25,175 bases of DNA from Seminavis robusta. Lineage: Eukaryota; Bacillariophyta; Bacillariophyceae; Naviculales; Naviculaceae. The notes beneath the pieces are model-generated. The model did no database searches. It had not been told where the DNA came from and saw only the letters and a list, made by a program, of their open reading frames with translations. A program made the position numbers and the translations under genes. The stretch is taken from positions 1 through 25,175 of the forward strand of contig CAICTM010001643.1 in the NCBI GenBank assembly GCA_903772945.1, written 5' to 3'. Positions 17,114 through 25,175 of the stretch are shown here, piece after piece (position 1 is the stretch's first letter; every line of letters starts with the position of its first letter).

Positions 17114-17700
17114 ATGACAACAGTAGTAGTAAGCAGACCAACAGACGCACCACGCGAAGACATGTTTCCAGGTCCCATATCCGCAGAAACTGTTGATGGT
17201 AAGACTTGCCACTCGACTCTTGCTCCAGGTGCTGTCCTCCCAACTTTTCCAACCCTGCTCACACTCGCCAATGATTTGTTCGTCTCTCATCCTCCCAAGA
17301 GTACTGGGCCCAAGCGAAGCTTGCCTCCGAACAGCCATGGGAAGATTTGATGCGCCTTCGAGCACAATCCCTTGCCATGACTGATGAAGAAGAAGAAGAG
17401 CCTCGAGCTTGTATTCGAGCACATTCTGAGACCCTTCGTGCTGGGAATCGAATGCTGGCAAGCATTCTGCATGTTCCAGACTGTCTTCGGGACGCCTCGG
17501 AATGGATGCTTCGACACTTGGGTGTCGACTTGTCTAAGCGTCAACTGACAGCAGGAGAATATCTCTTGCAGGCTCTTGCCGAAAAGAAAACTGCCTTATC
17601 GCTTGACTTGATGGTGGGAAAGAGCGTGAGGCTCCATGGAGTTCTTCCAAGACTGACTCAGACCATGCATGCAAAAAATCCACCCAAAAAATTGAGCTGA
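17114..17700 (+). CDS. Two-exon small hypothetical protein
   Basis: Exon 1 is 17114-17198 and exon 2 is 17300-17700. The intron 17199-17299 (101 bp) begins GTAAGA and ends CCTCCCAAG. Splicing joins G to AG in frame to give Glu, for a 161-residue protein. Without splicing exon 1 runs into a different tail ending NSHGKI. The joined protein reads through AETVDEYWAQAKLASEQPW. It has an acidic run (TDEEEEEP, about 56-63), a helical central part (ETLRAGNRMLASILHVP; LRDASEWMLRHLGVDL) and a Lys-containing C-terminus (NPPKKLS). I do not recognise it. The exact frame restoration and coding-like sequence on both sides support the model. An upstream in-frame ATG at 16757 would add 119 repeat-derived residues and is less likely. 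Confidence 0.6.
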
Positions 17701-17839
17701 GAGCTGAAGGAAGCAAGAAAAAAGCACAGCACTGAAGCAACAAGGTGGATGGCACCGCAACACCACGAGCGTAAGGAAGCAGTACGGTACCAGTAGCTAA
17801 TCAATGCAATACACAAAAAGGAGCAATAATCATTTACTA

Positions 17840-20081
17840 TTATGCAGGTGGCGGTGGTGGTGGGGGTGGTGGTGGCAAAGCTGCGGCAGGTACAGCAGTA
17901 TTATTGCCAGGCGGTGCCTGGCCGTAAGCCGCCAAAGGCTCAGCTGCTTCCTGTAGCAATGCTAGGATCTCAGCTCTGGGGATCTTTTTGCTGTTGCCCC
18001 AAGCAAAGAGAATAAAATGATCATCATGATTAGAAAGAGAGACCAAGCCATCTTTTGTGCGTTCAACCAAACAAAGACTGGTATTGTGCTCAAAGACGCC
18101 ACCATAGAAATGATGGCCAAGCCCATGCTGGATTGGCATCGCGACTCCCAAGCCATGCATGGTAAAATGTTGATGTATCTTCAGATGCTGAGATGCTCCT
18201 GTGTTTCGAAACACGAATTGCCAGGCACATGTGGTGGGAAGCCCTGGAAATTGCCTCAACTTGACCTGGGAATCCACTGCATTTTTGTGTAGCTCCTTCT
18301 GCTGAGCATCTGTGAGTTGATCCTTGGTATCAATATGACCAGTGTTGGCAAAGCCATAAACCAGCTGTCGAGGTGAGTAGGGCACACGTGTTTCCCAGGA
18401 CTGTGGATTGTTGTGGATTTTTTGTCTCTTTTGAGGTGGCTGACCTTCCCTGGCTTGACCAGTTTTACAATCCCGAAACCCACATGTGGCAATGTTGAGA
18501 CCTGAAAGATGCTTTGTGAGATTCATACCCTCAGGATTCATTTTGTGAGCAAATTGCAAGGCCGCGGTTTCAAGCGCATGACACATGCGAATGAGCTGAG
18601 GCCTCATTCCATGCCCAGCAAATTCAGCCCGATGCATTTGCAGGTCACCCTTGTCTTCAACTGCCTCCAGTGGGGTGGCAACGTATGCTGTGCTGAATCT
18701 CTTGTTGTTATAGGCATTCATGCCAAAATGCCCAACACTTGGTCGTGGTATGCCACGATGCATACAATCAACCATAATTGAAGCACCTGGGTAAGTGATC
18801 TGCTCACAAGTCAACCGTTTGTCGAAACCCCAACAACTCATAAGTCTACCGACACATTTCCGATGTGACAGGTCCCTGGGTTCCGATCCCAACAGGAATA
18901 ACTTAGTGCCATGATGAAACGAAGCACCTTTTAAACCTGCAAACTCAGCACGTGTCACAGATTTGATACGGAACCCACTAGTAGCACCAATTTCAGCCAG
19001 ATTGGGAACAAGGTATGTGTCGATGTGCTTTGAATTCCGTACGACCCAATGCACTACCTTTTTCCAACAGTGCCATTCACCCTTCCAGACTTTCAAAAGC
19101 TTATCAGCGACCTTTTTTGTGATCCATGCAACTCTTATAGAATTAAATCTAGACAAGAGGTGAGATAGTAGCATACGAGTGAATGCGTTAGCAAGGAAAG
19201 AAACGGTGTGGTACTCACTTTTTTCGACAATGCTTGCCACCAATATCAGTGCCTTTGGAAACTCCAAGCTGTACACTGTAGAGATGGGGTCGTTGGACTT
19301 TTGACATTGAACCTTCCTTTGTCTCATAAACATACAATGTTGGCACTGGGCATTGGAGTTTCTGGGATTTCTTGGGTTGACGTGAAATGGATAGCAGTAG
19401 CTTATTTTGCTGGAGCTCCCGTATGAGCCGTTCGAAGCAACTTGCATCCATGAATGATGGCTGCACGATGTCGGGTCCTTTAACGCTCAGCTTAACAAAG
19501 CCAAACACATCAACGAGAGGTTTAAGCCGCCCATCATCATTGTATTGTTTGGGTCGAATCATAAATGGCAGTCCAATTGAAAAGCCACCAATCTGCTCCA
19601 AATAATACATCTCGTGATCCATTGGCATAATCCAGCATTTTTGTTGGGATCCCTTGGGTAGTGGAGGATAGACAGTTTCGACAATGGCGTTACAGCCCAC
19701 GGCTCTGTGGATGATCCCAATGATTTTGTATCGGTAACTGATAAAGACGCTACCAAAGAGACATCTATTTGTTTTGTGGCAATTTTCATTAACCACCCAA
19801 ACACCGACACACCCTTGAGGCAATTGAGTTTGAAGTTGGGCCATGGTGTATTTCTCCTTGATCTCATGGCGTCCAACAAAACCATACTTGTCCACAAACA
19901 CCAAAGTCTCCTTCCCGCACACTTTTACTGCACAGTGTGAACCACTCTGGTGTCCAACCCGGATGGCATCGAGGTTCTCCATACCATCAGGCCAAAGGAC
20001 AGGGTTCTTGTGAGTTTTTTCATGGCAGGAAGTCCAACTGTGGTGTATGTTTCTAGATGGCTTTGCTGAAAGAGAAATCAT
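17840..20081 (-). CDS. Two-exon hypothetical protein, 723 residues
   Basis: Exon 1 is 20081-19219 (start MISLSAKPSRN, context ACCACCATGA). The intron is 19218-19149 (70 bp: GTGAGT donor, GCTAAC branch-like site, CTCTTGTCTAG acceptor). Exon 2 is 19148-17840. Splicing restores frame exactly at KHCRKKFNSIRVAW, and each exon alone runs into unrelated sequence, so the model is well supported. I do not recognise the protein. Exon 1 has an alternating strand pattern with ETLVFVDKYGFVGRHE and GVWVVNENCHKTNRCLFGSV. Exon 2 is rich in His, Cys and Trp (WKGEWHCWKKVVHWVV; HGLGHHFYGGVFEH). The C-terminus is low-complexity Ala/Pro, ending in a run of about ten prolines encoded by a CCN repeat. It has no signal peptide. 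It is oriented like the next gene and the transposase to its right. Confidence 0.75.
19149..19218 (-). other. Spliceosomal intron, 70 bp
   Basis: GTGAGT at the donor, GCTAAC about 45 bases before the acceptor, and a pyrimidine-rich end CTCTTGTCTAG. The phase-2 junction restores the frame between the two exons of the 723-residue gene. It is one of the clearest eukaryotic signals in the window. Confidence 0.85.
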
Positions 20082-20191
20082 GGTGGTTGTTGTAGATGAA
20101 AGAGCACGATAATAATACTGGAATTTGTGGGGTTTTGGGCTCGAGCTGGGATTGGCAATGACAGACAGCGCCAGCCTTGTTCTTTTTAAAA

Positions 20192-20300
20192 AAGGACTGG
20201 CAGCCTGGAGCCCTTTATCTTTTTTAAGGACTGGCAGCCTCGAGCCCTTTATTTTTTTTTAAGGACTGGCAGCCTCGAGCCCTTTATCTTTTTAAAAAAT
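20192..20300. repeat. Three tandem copies of GGACTGGCAGCC unit
   Basis: AAGGACTGGCAGCCT followed by GGAG or CGAGCCCTTTAT and a T-rich spacer, starting near 20192, 20226 and 20271 (spacing 34 and 45 bp). It lies about 110 bp upstream of the ATG of the minus-strand 723-residue gene, so it may be part of its promoter. Confidence 0.85.
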
Positions 20301-20347
20301 GCTTCAAAATGGCGCGGAATCACTAAGCTGGTCTATTGTATCACTCT

Positions 20348-20752
20348 GGACCTCTGTGGAAACTCAAGTCGTGCTACTTTTCGTCTCCTAAATCCTTTTG
20401 ATCGTCTCCTATTTAATGGATTTCGTCTCCTAAAAATAGGAGACGAAACGGATCGTCTCTTAAATCTTTTGTCTCCTCTTAAAACGTCTCCTATTTTCAA
20501 CGGATCGTCTCCTATTCTCAACGGATCGTCTCCTAAGTGTACCATGTAAACTGTATGGTATCGTCTCCTAAATCTTTCGGATCGTCTCCTATTTCGAAAT
20601 TTTCGTCTCCTAATTGTAATGTCTCCTACTGAATCGTCTCCTAAATATAGGAGACGATTGCTTTCGTCTCTTAAATCATTTCGATCGTCTCCTATTCCTC
20701 GGTGTATCGTCTCTTAAGTATTTTGCCACGAATGACGTTTCCACAGAGGTCC
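20348..20752. mobile_element. Inverted-repeat element carrying a GTCTCCTA array
   Basis: GGACCTCTGTGGAAAC at 20348-20363 and its exact complement at 20737-20752 bound a 405-bp segment. Inside are 18 copies of GTCTCCTA or close variants such as GTCTCTTA (16 forward, 2 reverse) within about 335 bp. The reverse copies pair with adjacent forward copies to make short hairpins (20423-20444 and 20635-20656). Spacers are A/T-rich, 5-30 bp and irregular. No ORF is credible and no target-site duplication is evident. It may be a nonautonomous transposon whose interior has become an array of a protein- or RNA-binding motif. Confidence 0.65.
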
Positions 20753-21099
20753 TGTGCTAGAAGCCGGTCTTTTGTACTAAAATAGCACAGCTTTGGCAAC
20801 TGGTATTGTGTGTCACCATTGGTGATTTAGAGTTTTGAGAACCTAGTAGAATTACGTAAGATTCAATTGATCTTAGGAGTACCAGTACATAACAAAAACT
20901 TGTCTACTATAGTACGAGTTACTATGAGTCAGGCACTCGTAAAAGAAGTTAACTCAAATTAGAGAATTAAGAGCTGTTCTTTGAGAAAACAATTTAGTTA
21001 ACTTGGCTGGACATCACCTTTAGAATTCCAACAGAGAACATAGAACATCACCATTACTCCGCTTTTTACTCATTCTTAGATCACTCGTTGTCATTGTTG
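20753..21099. other. Intergenic, nothing recognised
   Basis: A/T-rich sequence between the inverted-repeat element and the 3' end of the next minus-strand gene. No repeat or ORF of note. Confidence 0.4.
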
Positions 21100-21924
21100 T
21101 TAGCAGCGGGGGCGCGGGCCATCAGAGGGGGCTGCTGCAGCAGGGGGGGGACCATCACCACCAGCATGAGCTACAATAGGCACATTCTGAACCATGACAT
21201 TGTTGACAGCTCCAACTGGGAAACCAAGATCATTGATGGCTTCAAAAGGAATGTGGCCTTCAGTGAAGAACAAAGAGGCTGCTTCCATGTTGTTGACTGC
21301 CCAGGAGTTACCAACACCATCAAAGAGACCTCCAATCAGACGCACAATCTCGGCATATGTCAAGACGTGGTCAATTTTGCGCTACAAGAAACAGAGTTGA
21401 GCATTTGAAAATAACATTGGCAACAGAAATAGTAAAGTAGTACTTACTAAAGGGAGGGGATCTGGTGGAGTCAAATTCCAGCCAGGTTGCTTGATAAAAA
21501 CTTTGGTTCCATACCGATTGTTTTCAGGCTTCTGCAGCCAACGCTGGACAGTTTGCAAGATGCTAAGCAGGTGCTCTTCAGAGGACTCTTCGTCAGAGTC
21601 GAGAACACCCACAAACGCCTTGCGCTGAAAAGTGTTACGGGCATTGAGGAGGTCACCAGGGTTCTGAAGAGAAATGCGCATGCGGAAACCATTGATCAAG
21701 CCCAAATCCATGATGCCACTGTTGTCATCCGGGGTACCATTCCCAGTAACTTGCTCAAGCAATCCCTGAGCGAAAGCATCCTGACGCCTGTCACTTTGAG
21801 TGAGTCGAATGTGATAGAGATCGCCTTGATGAAATTCAAGTGCAAGATACCAGCCAGCCGGGTCTTTCACACATCTAATCTCAGTTCGTGGCTTTCTGTT
21901 TTTCAAAGGAGTGCCACGACCTTT
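21100..21924 (-). CDS. Two-exon hypothetical protein, 5' end unresolved
   Basis: Exon a is 21924-21448 and exon b is 21381-21100. The 66-bp intron 21447-21382 starts GTAAGT and ends TTTCTTGTAG, and joins LTPPDPLPL to RKIDHVLTYAEIVRLIGG in frame (phase 0). The open frame extends without an ATG to the edge of the LTR-like repeat. The first in-frame ATG is at 21711, but the 70 codons before it (KNRKPRTEIRCVKDPAGWYL, then LEFHQGDLYHIRL) look coding, so the N-terminus is missing, spliced or starts elsewhere. The protein contains LDSDEESSEEHLLSILQTVQ, a globular C-terminal half (TEGHIPFEAINDLGFPVGAV) and a Pro/Ala-rich tail ending RPRC. I do not recognise it. Intron content argues against its being a retroelement gag gene. 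Confidence 0.65.
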
Positions 21925-22352
21925 TGCAATACACGGCTCTTAGCCTTATTCGCGACTCGATCCTAGATAGGGTTTGAGTTCGACTCATGACTGAGTCTCT
22001 CGTGAATAGTCATTTGAGACAGGGTTCTCAATGACCGCGCTAGTCATACTAGGTTGATGATGAAACATCGCTCTAGATATTTAGCCAGCGTGGAGTACTT
22101 CCACGCTACTAGATCCAGGCTAGACAAACCTTCCACGCGTTCTGTTTTAGGATCGTGGAGAGACGTAGGATTACTACTACAACCTACTCTATCACACTTC
22201 ATAGTCTCCCGCGGGAAGCCAGATCTACGATCCCTTGATGATGATCTCTCTCGTTGATTAGTTTTCATAGCTTTCTAATCTCTCTCATAACTTTCATTCT
22301 CTCAAACTCAAAACACTCGAAAGATCTTTACACTAGCTTTTAGCGTAGTGCA
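21925..22352 (-). repeat. LTR-like repeat, copy 2 (inverted)
   Basis: On the minus strand this reads TGCACTACGC...GTGTATTGCA over 428 bp and matches copy 1 at 3515-3929. The two share the TATA-like TAAATATCTAGAGCGATG and the terminal 60 bases almost exactly, but are clearly diverged in the middle. A local palindrome AGCGTGGAGTACTTCCACGCT (22087-22107) is particular to this copy. The flanks (CCTTT and CCACA on the plus strand) are not a duplication. The transposase stop lies 24 bp beyond its outer end, and the 5'-incomplete gene begins at its inner end. Confidence 0.6.
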
Positions 22353-22376
22353 CCACAACAACAAAACTGCCACTGT

Positions 22377-23897
22377 TCAAATCACCGCGAATTGGTTGCC
22401 ATTCTCGTCAAAGAAGATAGAACGGTCAATGGCCCCGCCTGCCATCAGCTCACTGATCACTTCGTAGGCTATGGTTTCAGTCATTTGCTCCACATCGTCG
22501 TCGCTCGTTTCGTTGCCAGCTTGCTCTCCCTCTTCGTCCGTGTCTGGCGTGAAAGTCTCATCTCCAAAGTCCCCCCACTGCGTGTCCCCTTCCTCATCTT
22601 CCTCGTTGTCCAGCCTGGAGTCCAGGACTGGGCAGTAATCTTTGTCGTCGTCCTCACACGTGCTCTCGCGTTCCCTAAGGATATCCTTCAGCTCTCGTCT
22701 CGTCAACCTCACACGGGCCAGGCCCTGCCACATGGCTTCCCACTGTACACCTAGGTTCTTCCTCCGCCACATGTACTCGAACAGATAGTCCTGCAAGTCT
22801 GCTCCTTCCCTGCACTGAACTGGGATTGCTTTCTTGAGAGGAGTCCAGTTGCCCTCCACCGTCTGGGTGTGTGTTCCGTCCTCCGCGACGAACTCATACT
22901 TATGGCACAGGGTCTTGTGGGTATACCCAATTCGTTCCAGACCAATGTATCCTTTCCACATGTCAGTGTGAATGGTTGAACCGGGATGTACAAACATCTT
23001 GATAGCGTGTTCAAGGGTTTTCTTGTCACGAGAGTCAACCACAATCAGCACCATTCTTCTTTCAGCTGTTCTCTCCACCATTCCGAGGACCCAGCTTCCT
23101 TTTACTCTCCTCCCGCGATTGTACTTTCTTCGGGCCATCTTCGATTCGTCGATCTCCACAATGATGTTGTGTCCTCCAATCATATTGTTCACATGTGGTT
23201 GCGTCACAATCATCTCCGTAACAAGCTGTCTGCAGTACTTCAACCATCGTCCAGCGGTTTCCGAATTCCAGCCAAGTTGTTGGCAAACCTGTGTGTTCGT
23301 TGCTTTGTTCAACCAAAGATAGATCAGGTGAACCACCTCGTTCTTTGGCAGATGGCATTTCTCCAGCACGCTGTTCCGAAAGAACGACCGAACATAACAC
23401 TTTCCTGGGCTCCACTCCCAACCACAGTCTTCAGCAGCACATTTCACTCCCTGGTCACCGAAAGCAGTTGTCGTTGGTTGAAGTTCCCTGCATGGACACA
23501 ATTCACATTGCTTTGGGGCGGTGTACATGCAACACGTTTTCTGGCACCTTATCTGATGCCTGTTCCAGTCAGGGGCAACGGGGCAGCTGCATCGTTCGCA
23601 GTTCGTCGGAATGTTGATCACCCCCTTCTTCCGAAGGAACTCAATGGATTTGTTCTCATCGTACAGGATGTCTTTGAGCTCGAAGAGTGTTGGTAGACCC
23701 TTTATCTCCTCGTCCAAGTCGCGAATTTTCTTCTGTCTGCTCTTGAATCGATCGGAGTGTTTGTACCGTTTTCTTGTTGGACGCTTGGGTTCACCGTTCG
23801 TGCTTGCCGACTCACTTCTCTGTGGTCTCAATTGTCTTAACAGGCTCCTCGCGAATGATCTAGCCGACCTCAACATTGCCTGGTGGCCTCGTGGCAT
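22377..23897 (-). CDS. ISXO2/IS1595-like (Merlin superfamily) DDE transposase
   Basis: A 506-residue protein from the ATG at 23897. The frame is open 55 codons further up, but that part is a pyrimidine-rich tract ending GGATTTCAG, typical of a 3' splice site 5 bases before the ATG. Layout: basic N-terminus; Cys-rich zinc-binding region at 100-158 (CERCSCP, CELCPC, CAAEDCGW); helix-turn-helix near 201-223 (NTQVCQQLGWNSETAGRWLK); then the DDE core with D250 in VEIDESKMARRKYNRG, D312 in IHTDMWKGY, and E348 in TQTVEGNW followed by TPLKK. This is the IS1595/ISXO2 signature, which cuts and pastes DNA. An acidic C-terminal extension (about 410-506) is additional to the bacterial form. All catalytic residues are present. 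I find no terminal inverted repeats on both sides, so it may be immobile or domesticated. Confidence 0.88.
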   Translation of the reverse strand: MPRGHQAMLRSARSFARSLLRQLRPQRSESASTNGEPKRPTRKRYKHSDRFKSRQKKIRDLDEEIKGLPTLFELKDILYDENKSIEFLRKKGVINIPTNCERCSCPVAPDWNRHQIRCQKTCCMYTAPKQCELCPCRELQPTTTAFGDQGVKCAAEDCGWEWSPGKCYVRSFFRNSVLEKCHLPKNEVVHLIYLWLNKATNTQVCQQLGWNSETAGRWLKYCRQLVTEMIVTQPHVNNMIGGHNIIVEIDESKMARRKYNRGRRVKGSWVLGMVERTAERRMVLIVVDSRDKKTLEHAIKMFVHPGSTIHTDMWKGYIGLERIGYTHKTLCHKYEFVAEDGTHTQTVEGNWTPLKKAIPVQCREGADLQDYLFEYMWRRKNLGVQWEAMWQGLARVRLTRRELKDILRERESTCEDDDKDYCPVLDSRLDNEEDEEGDTQWGDFGDETFTPDTDEEGEQAGNETSDDDVEQMTETIAYEVISELMAGGAIDRSIFFDENGNQFAVI

Positions 23898-23902
23898 CGT
23901 GG

Positions 23903-24212
23903 CTGAAATCCAGGGAAAAAGGCAACAAGAAACAAAAAAGAAGAGAACAAAATACAGACGGCGTGGATGAATGCAGACAAAACTTGTGAGCTCCAGAACT
24001 TGCCGGAACGCAAGAAATGCTTCAAAAAGAAACCACAACAGCCATGCCGCCACAAATAACAACTACTAATCTTTGTGACAAACAAACAAACACAACAGCC
24101 ATGCCGCCGCGTAGAAGATCCATTTTCGGAAGGGAAGATGTTGGCTCGAAATTCCAATCCGCGGCAAATGACTCCCATGCTCAACACCTGCGCCCATTGC
24201 CGCCAAACTCAC
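23903..24212 (-). other. Possible 5' UTR intron of the transposase
   Basis: A strong acceptor (long T/C tract, then TTTCAG) lies at 23903. A GTGAGT donor candidate lies at 24212-24207. If both are used, an intron of about 310 bp separates a 5' leader from the ATG-containing exon. An 18-bp direct repeat CACAACAGCCATGCCGCC lies inside at 24034 and 24091. Not proven. Confidence 0.3.
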
Positions 24213-24284
24213 ACCGATGTACATAGGTGCTCTTTGTAAACAAATAGAGAACCATCTCTTCTATGTATTTGCTGTTGTACGTTT

Positions 24285-24590
24285 TCAATTAGGATGGACA
24301 TGCCAGTGTAGGTACGAAACGCTTGGATAGACAATGCCGAGGGACCGCCGATAGAAAGCGAAAGCTGGCCTAAGCATTGCTCCTCCTTTAGCTTTATAGA
24401 TATTATTCATATATAGCAACAAGTTTCTAGAAGGTTCAGTTCCAATACCCAAGTAGTGGACTGGATCTCGCTGAAACCCTTCCTCAGGGACAGCGGTAGT
24501 CAGGCAGTTCAGGTGGCCTTGTCGTGCCTCAGGAGTGAGGAGTGTTCCAACACCTCCAGTAGGCACCAAACCAAGGACTTGGTCCTGTCA
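24285..24590 (-). CDS. Uncertain minus-strand ORF
   Basis: About 100 codons open on the minus strand without an ATG at the start (LVPTGGVGTLLTPEARQG, then VPEEGFQRDPVHYLGIGTEP), ending VHPN-stop. The composition is more protein-like than neighbouring frames. No family is recognised and its upstream end lies in the hairpin cluster. It could be a fragment of a mobile-element gene or chance. Confidence 0.2.
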
Positions 24591-24655
24591 GTCAGACAGG
24601 AGGGCCAGCAGAGCTCTCTGCTGGGCCCTTTGGGCCAGCTCTCCTCAGGAGCTGG
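24571..24655. repeat. Cluster of four consecutive hairpins
   Basis: CCAAGGACTTGG (24571-24582), CCTGTCAGTCAGACAGG (24584-24600), GGCCAGCAGAG paired with CTCTGCTGGGCC (24603-24628) and CCAGCTC...GAGCTGG (24635-24655). Each is a separate stem-loop, and they follow one another with almost no spacer. Confidence 0.8.
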
Positions 24656-24659
24656 GGGC

Positions 24660-25175
24660 CTTCGTTATTCAATCTTGCAGTGGCAGTCTGGGAACAGTAC
24701 TATCTGCTACCTCTACTGCTTCTGCCCGGCCTAAACAGGATTGGTATCAACTGCTGCGGAATCAAAGGGGCTACAAGCTAATCAGGATCGTCCTCAAGTC
24801 TTTCGTCATATTTTCTTAACTATGGTAGAAATGCCGATCCTTTCTTGCTGCTTTGCTTGAGATAAGCCAGCTGCGGGTGGTGGAGCTGTAGGCCAGCCAA
24901 GCTGTGGAGCTATCTTCTTGACAGGGATTCCAGAGCTCGCGCTCACAAGTTATCGCTCCACACGAGTGCGTATTGATCCGCTCTCATGGGAAAGCCACGA
25001 TATACGATTAGTACTAACTAATACACATACATCACCCCCTATGAAATGGAACCATTCATCGGGGCCACTCAGCATGGACTGCTAGTGGAACACAAAGTGA
25101 GATTGGAGATCTCACAAGTGAAGGGACTTGCATGGTTGGTCGGGTGCTGGACCAAAGGTAACCACGATGCCTGCC
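24660..25175. other. Right edge, nothing recognised
   Basis: No convincing gene. Short frames on both strands without motifs. A gene could enter from beyond the right edge. Confidence 0.4.

Noticed and set aside
16757..17350. 197-codon ORF starting at 16757
   Set aside because: Its first 119 codons are purine-repeat sequence that looks like a 5' leader, and its end reads past a good splice donor at 17199. The spliced model from 17114 is preferred.
18875..18900. tRNA B-box-like GGTTCCGATCC
   Set aside because: It lies inside the coding exon of the 723-residue gene, with no A box or cloverleaf around it.
20380..20720. CRISPR-like or tandem-satellite reading of the GTCTCCTA array
   Set aside because: The repeat unit is only 8-9 bp, spacers vary from about 5 to 30 bp and some copies are reversed.
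22986..23696. 236-codon plus-strand ORF
   Set aside because: Antisense to the conserved transposase core.

Overview
The window looks like nuclear DNA of a unicellular eukaryote, most likely a (pennate) diatom; this is inference. Several genes are interrupted by short GT-AG introns (47-101 bp) that restore reading frame exactly, there are no bacterial operon signals, and the intergenic DNA is rich in small palindromic and tandem repeats. I name no species.

Layout. 1-3.5 kb is a gene graveyard: a decayed charged ORF (+), a GA microsatellite, a multiply frameshifted minus-strand pseudogene with Cys pairs, a clear histone H3 pseudogene (2481-2890), and a possible spliced minus-strand gene (2912-3463). 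A 415-bp TG...CA repeat (3515-3929) resembles an LTR; a second, inverted copy lies at 21925-22352. Each copy is followed directly, in sense, by an ORF with no ATG near the junction.

3.9-5.3 kb is a 447-codon ORF of unknown function. 5.4-8.8 kb has no convincing intact gene but holds a 1.25-kb foldback element packed with an 18-bp palindrome. At 8.8-9.4 kb is a protein with two tandem PDZ-like repeats. 9.4-13.1 kb is mostly noncoding, with GGTACC/CTAGCTAG motifs, a small inverted-repeat element, a duplicated promoter-like module, a short secretory ORF and a nested minisatellite. 13.2-17.7 kb holds three plus-strand genes: a coiled-coil Lys-rich protein, a 2-oxoglutarate/Fe(II) prolyl 4-hydroxylase-like enzyme, and a two-exon 161-aa protein.

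17.8-23.9 kb is entirely minus strand: a two-exon 723-aa protein of unknown function, a 405-bp inverted-repeat element carrying 18 copies of a GTCTC(C)T(T)A motif, a two-exon protein lacking its N-terminus, the second LTR-like copy, and an intact ISXO2/IS1595 (Merlin-type) DDE transposase whose stop codon lies 24 bp from the repeat. The right end holds a cluster of four consecutive hairpins and no convincing gene.

The genes form no recognisable pathway. The main interest is the density of distinct palindromic or inverted-repeat elements and the two inverted LTR-like copies that abut otherwise unrelated coding sequences.
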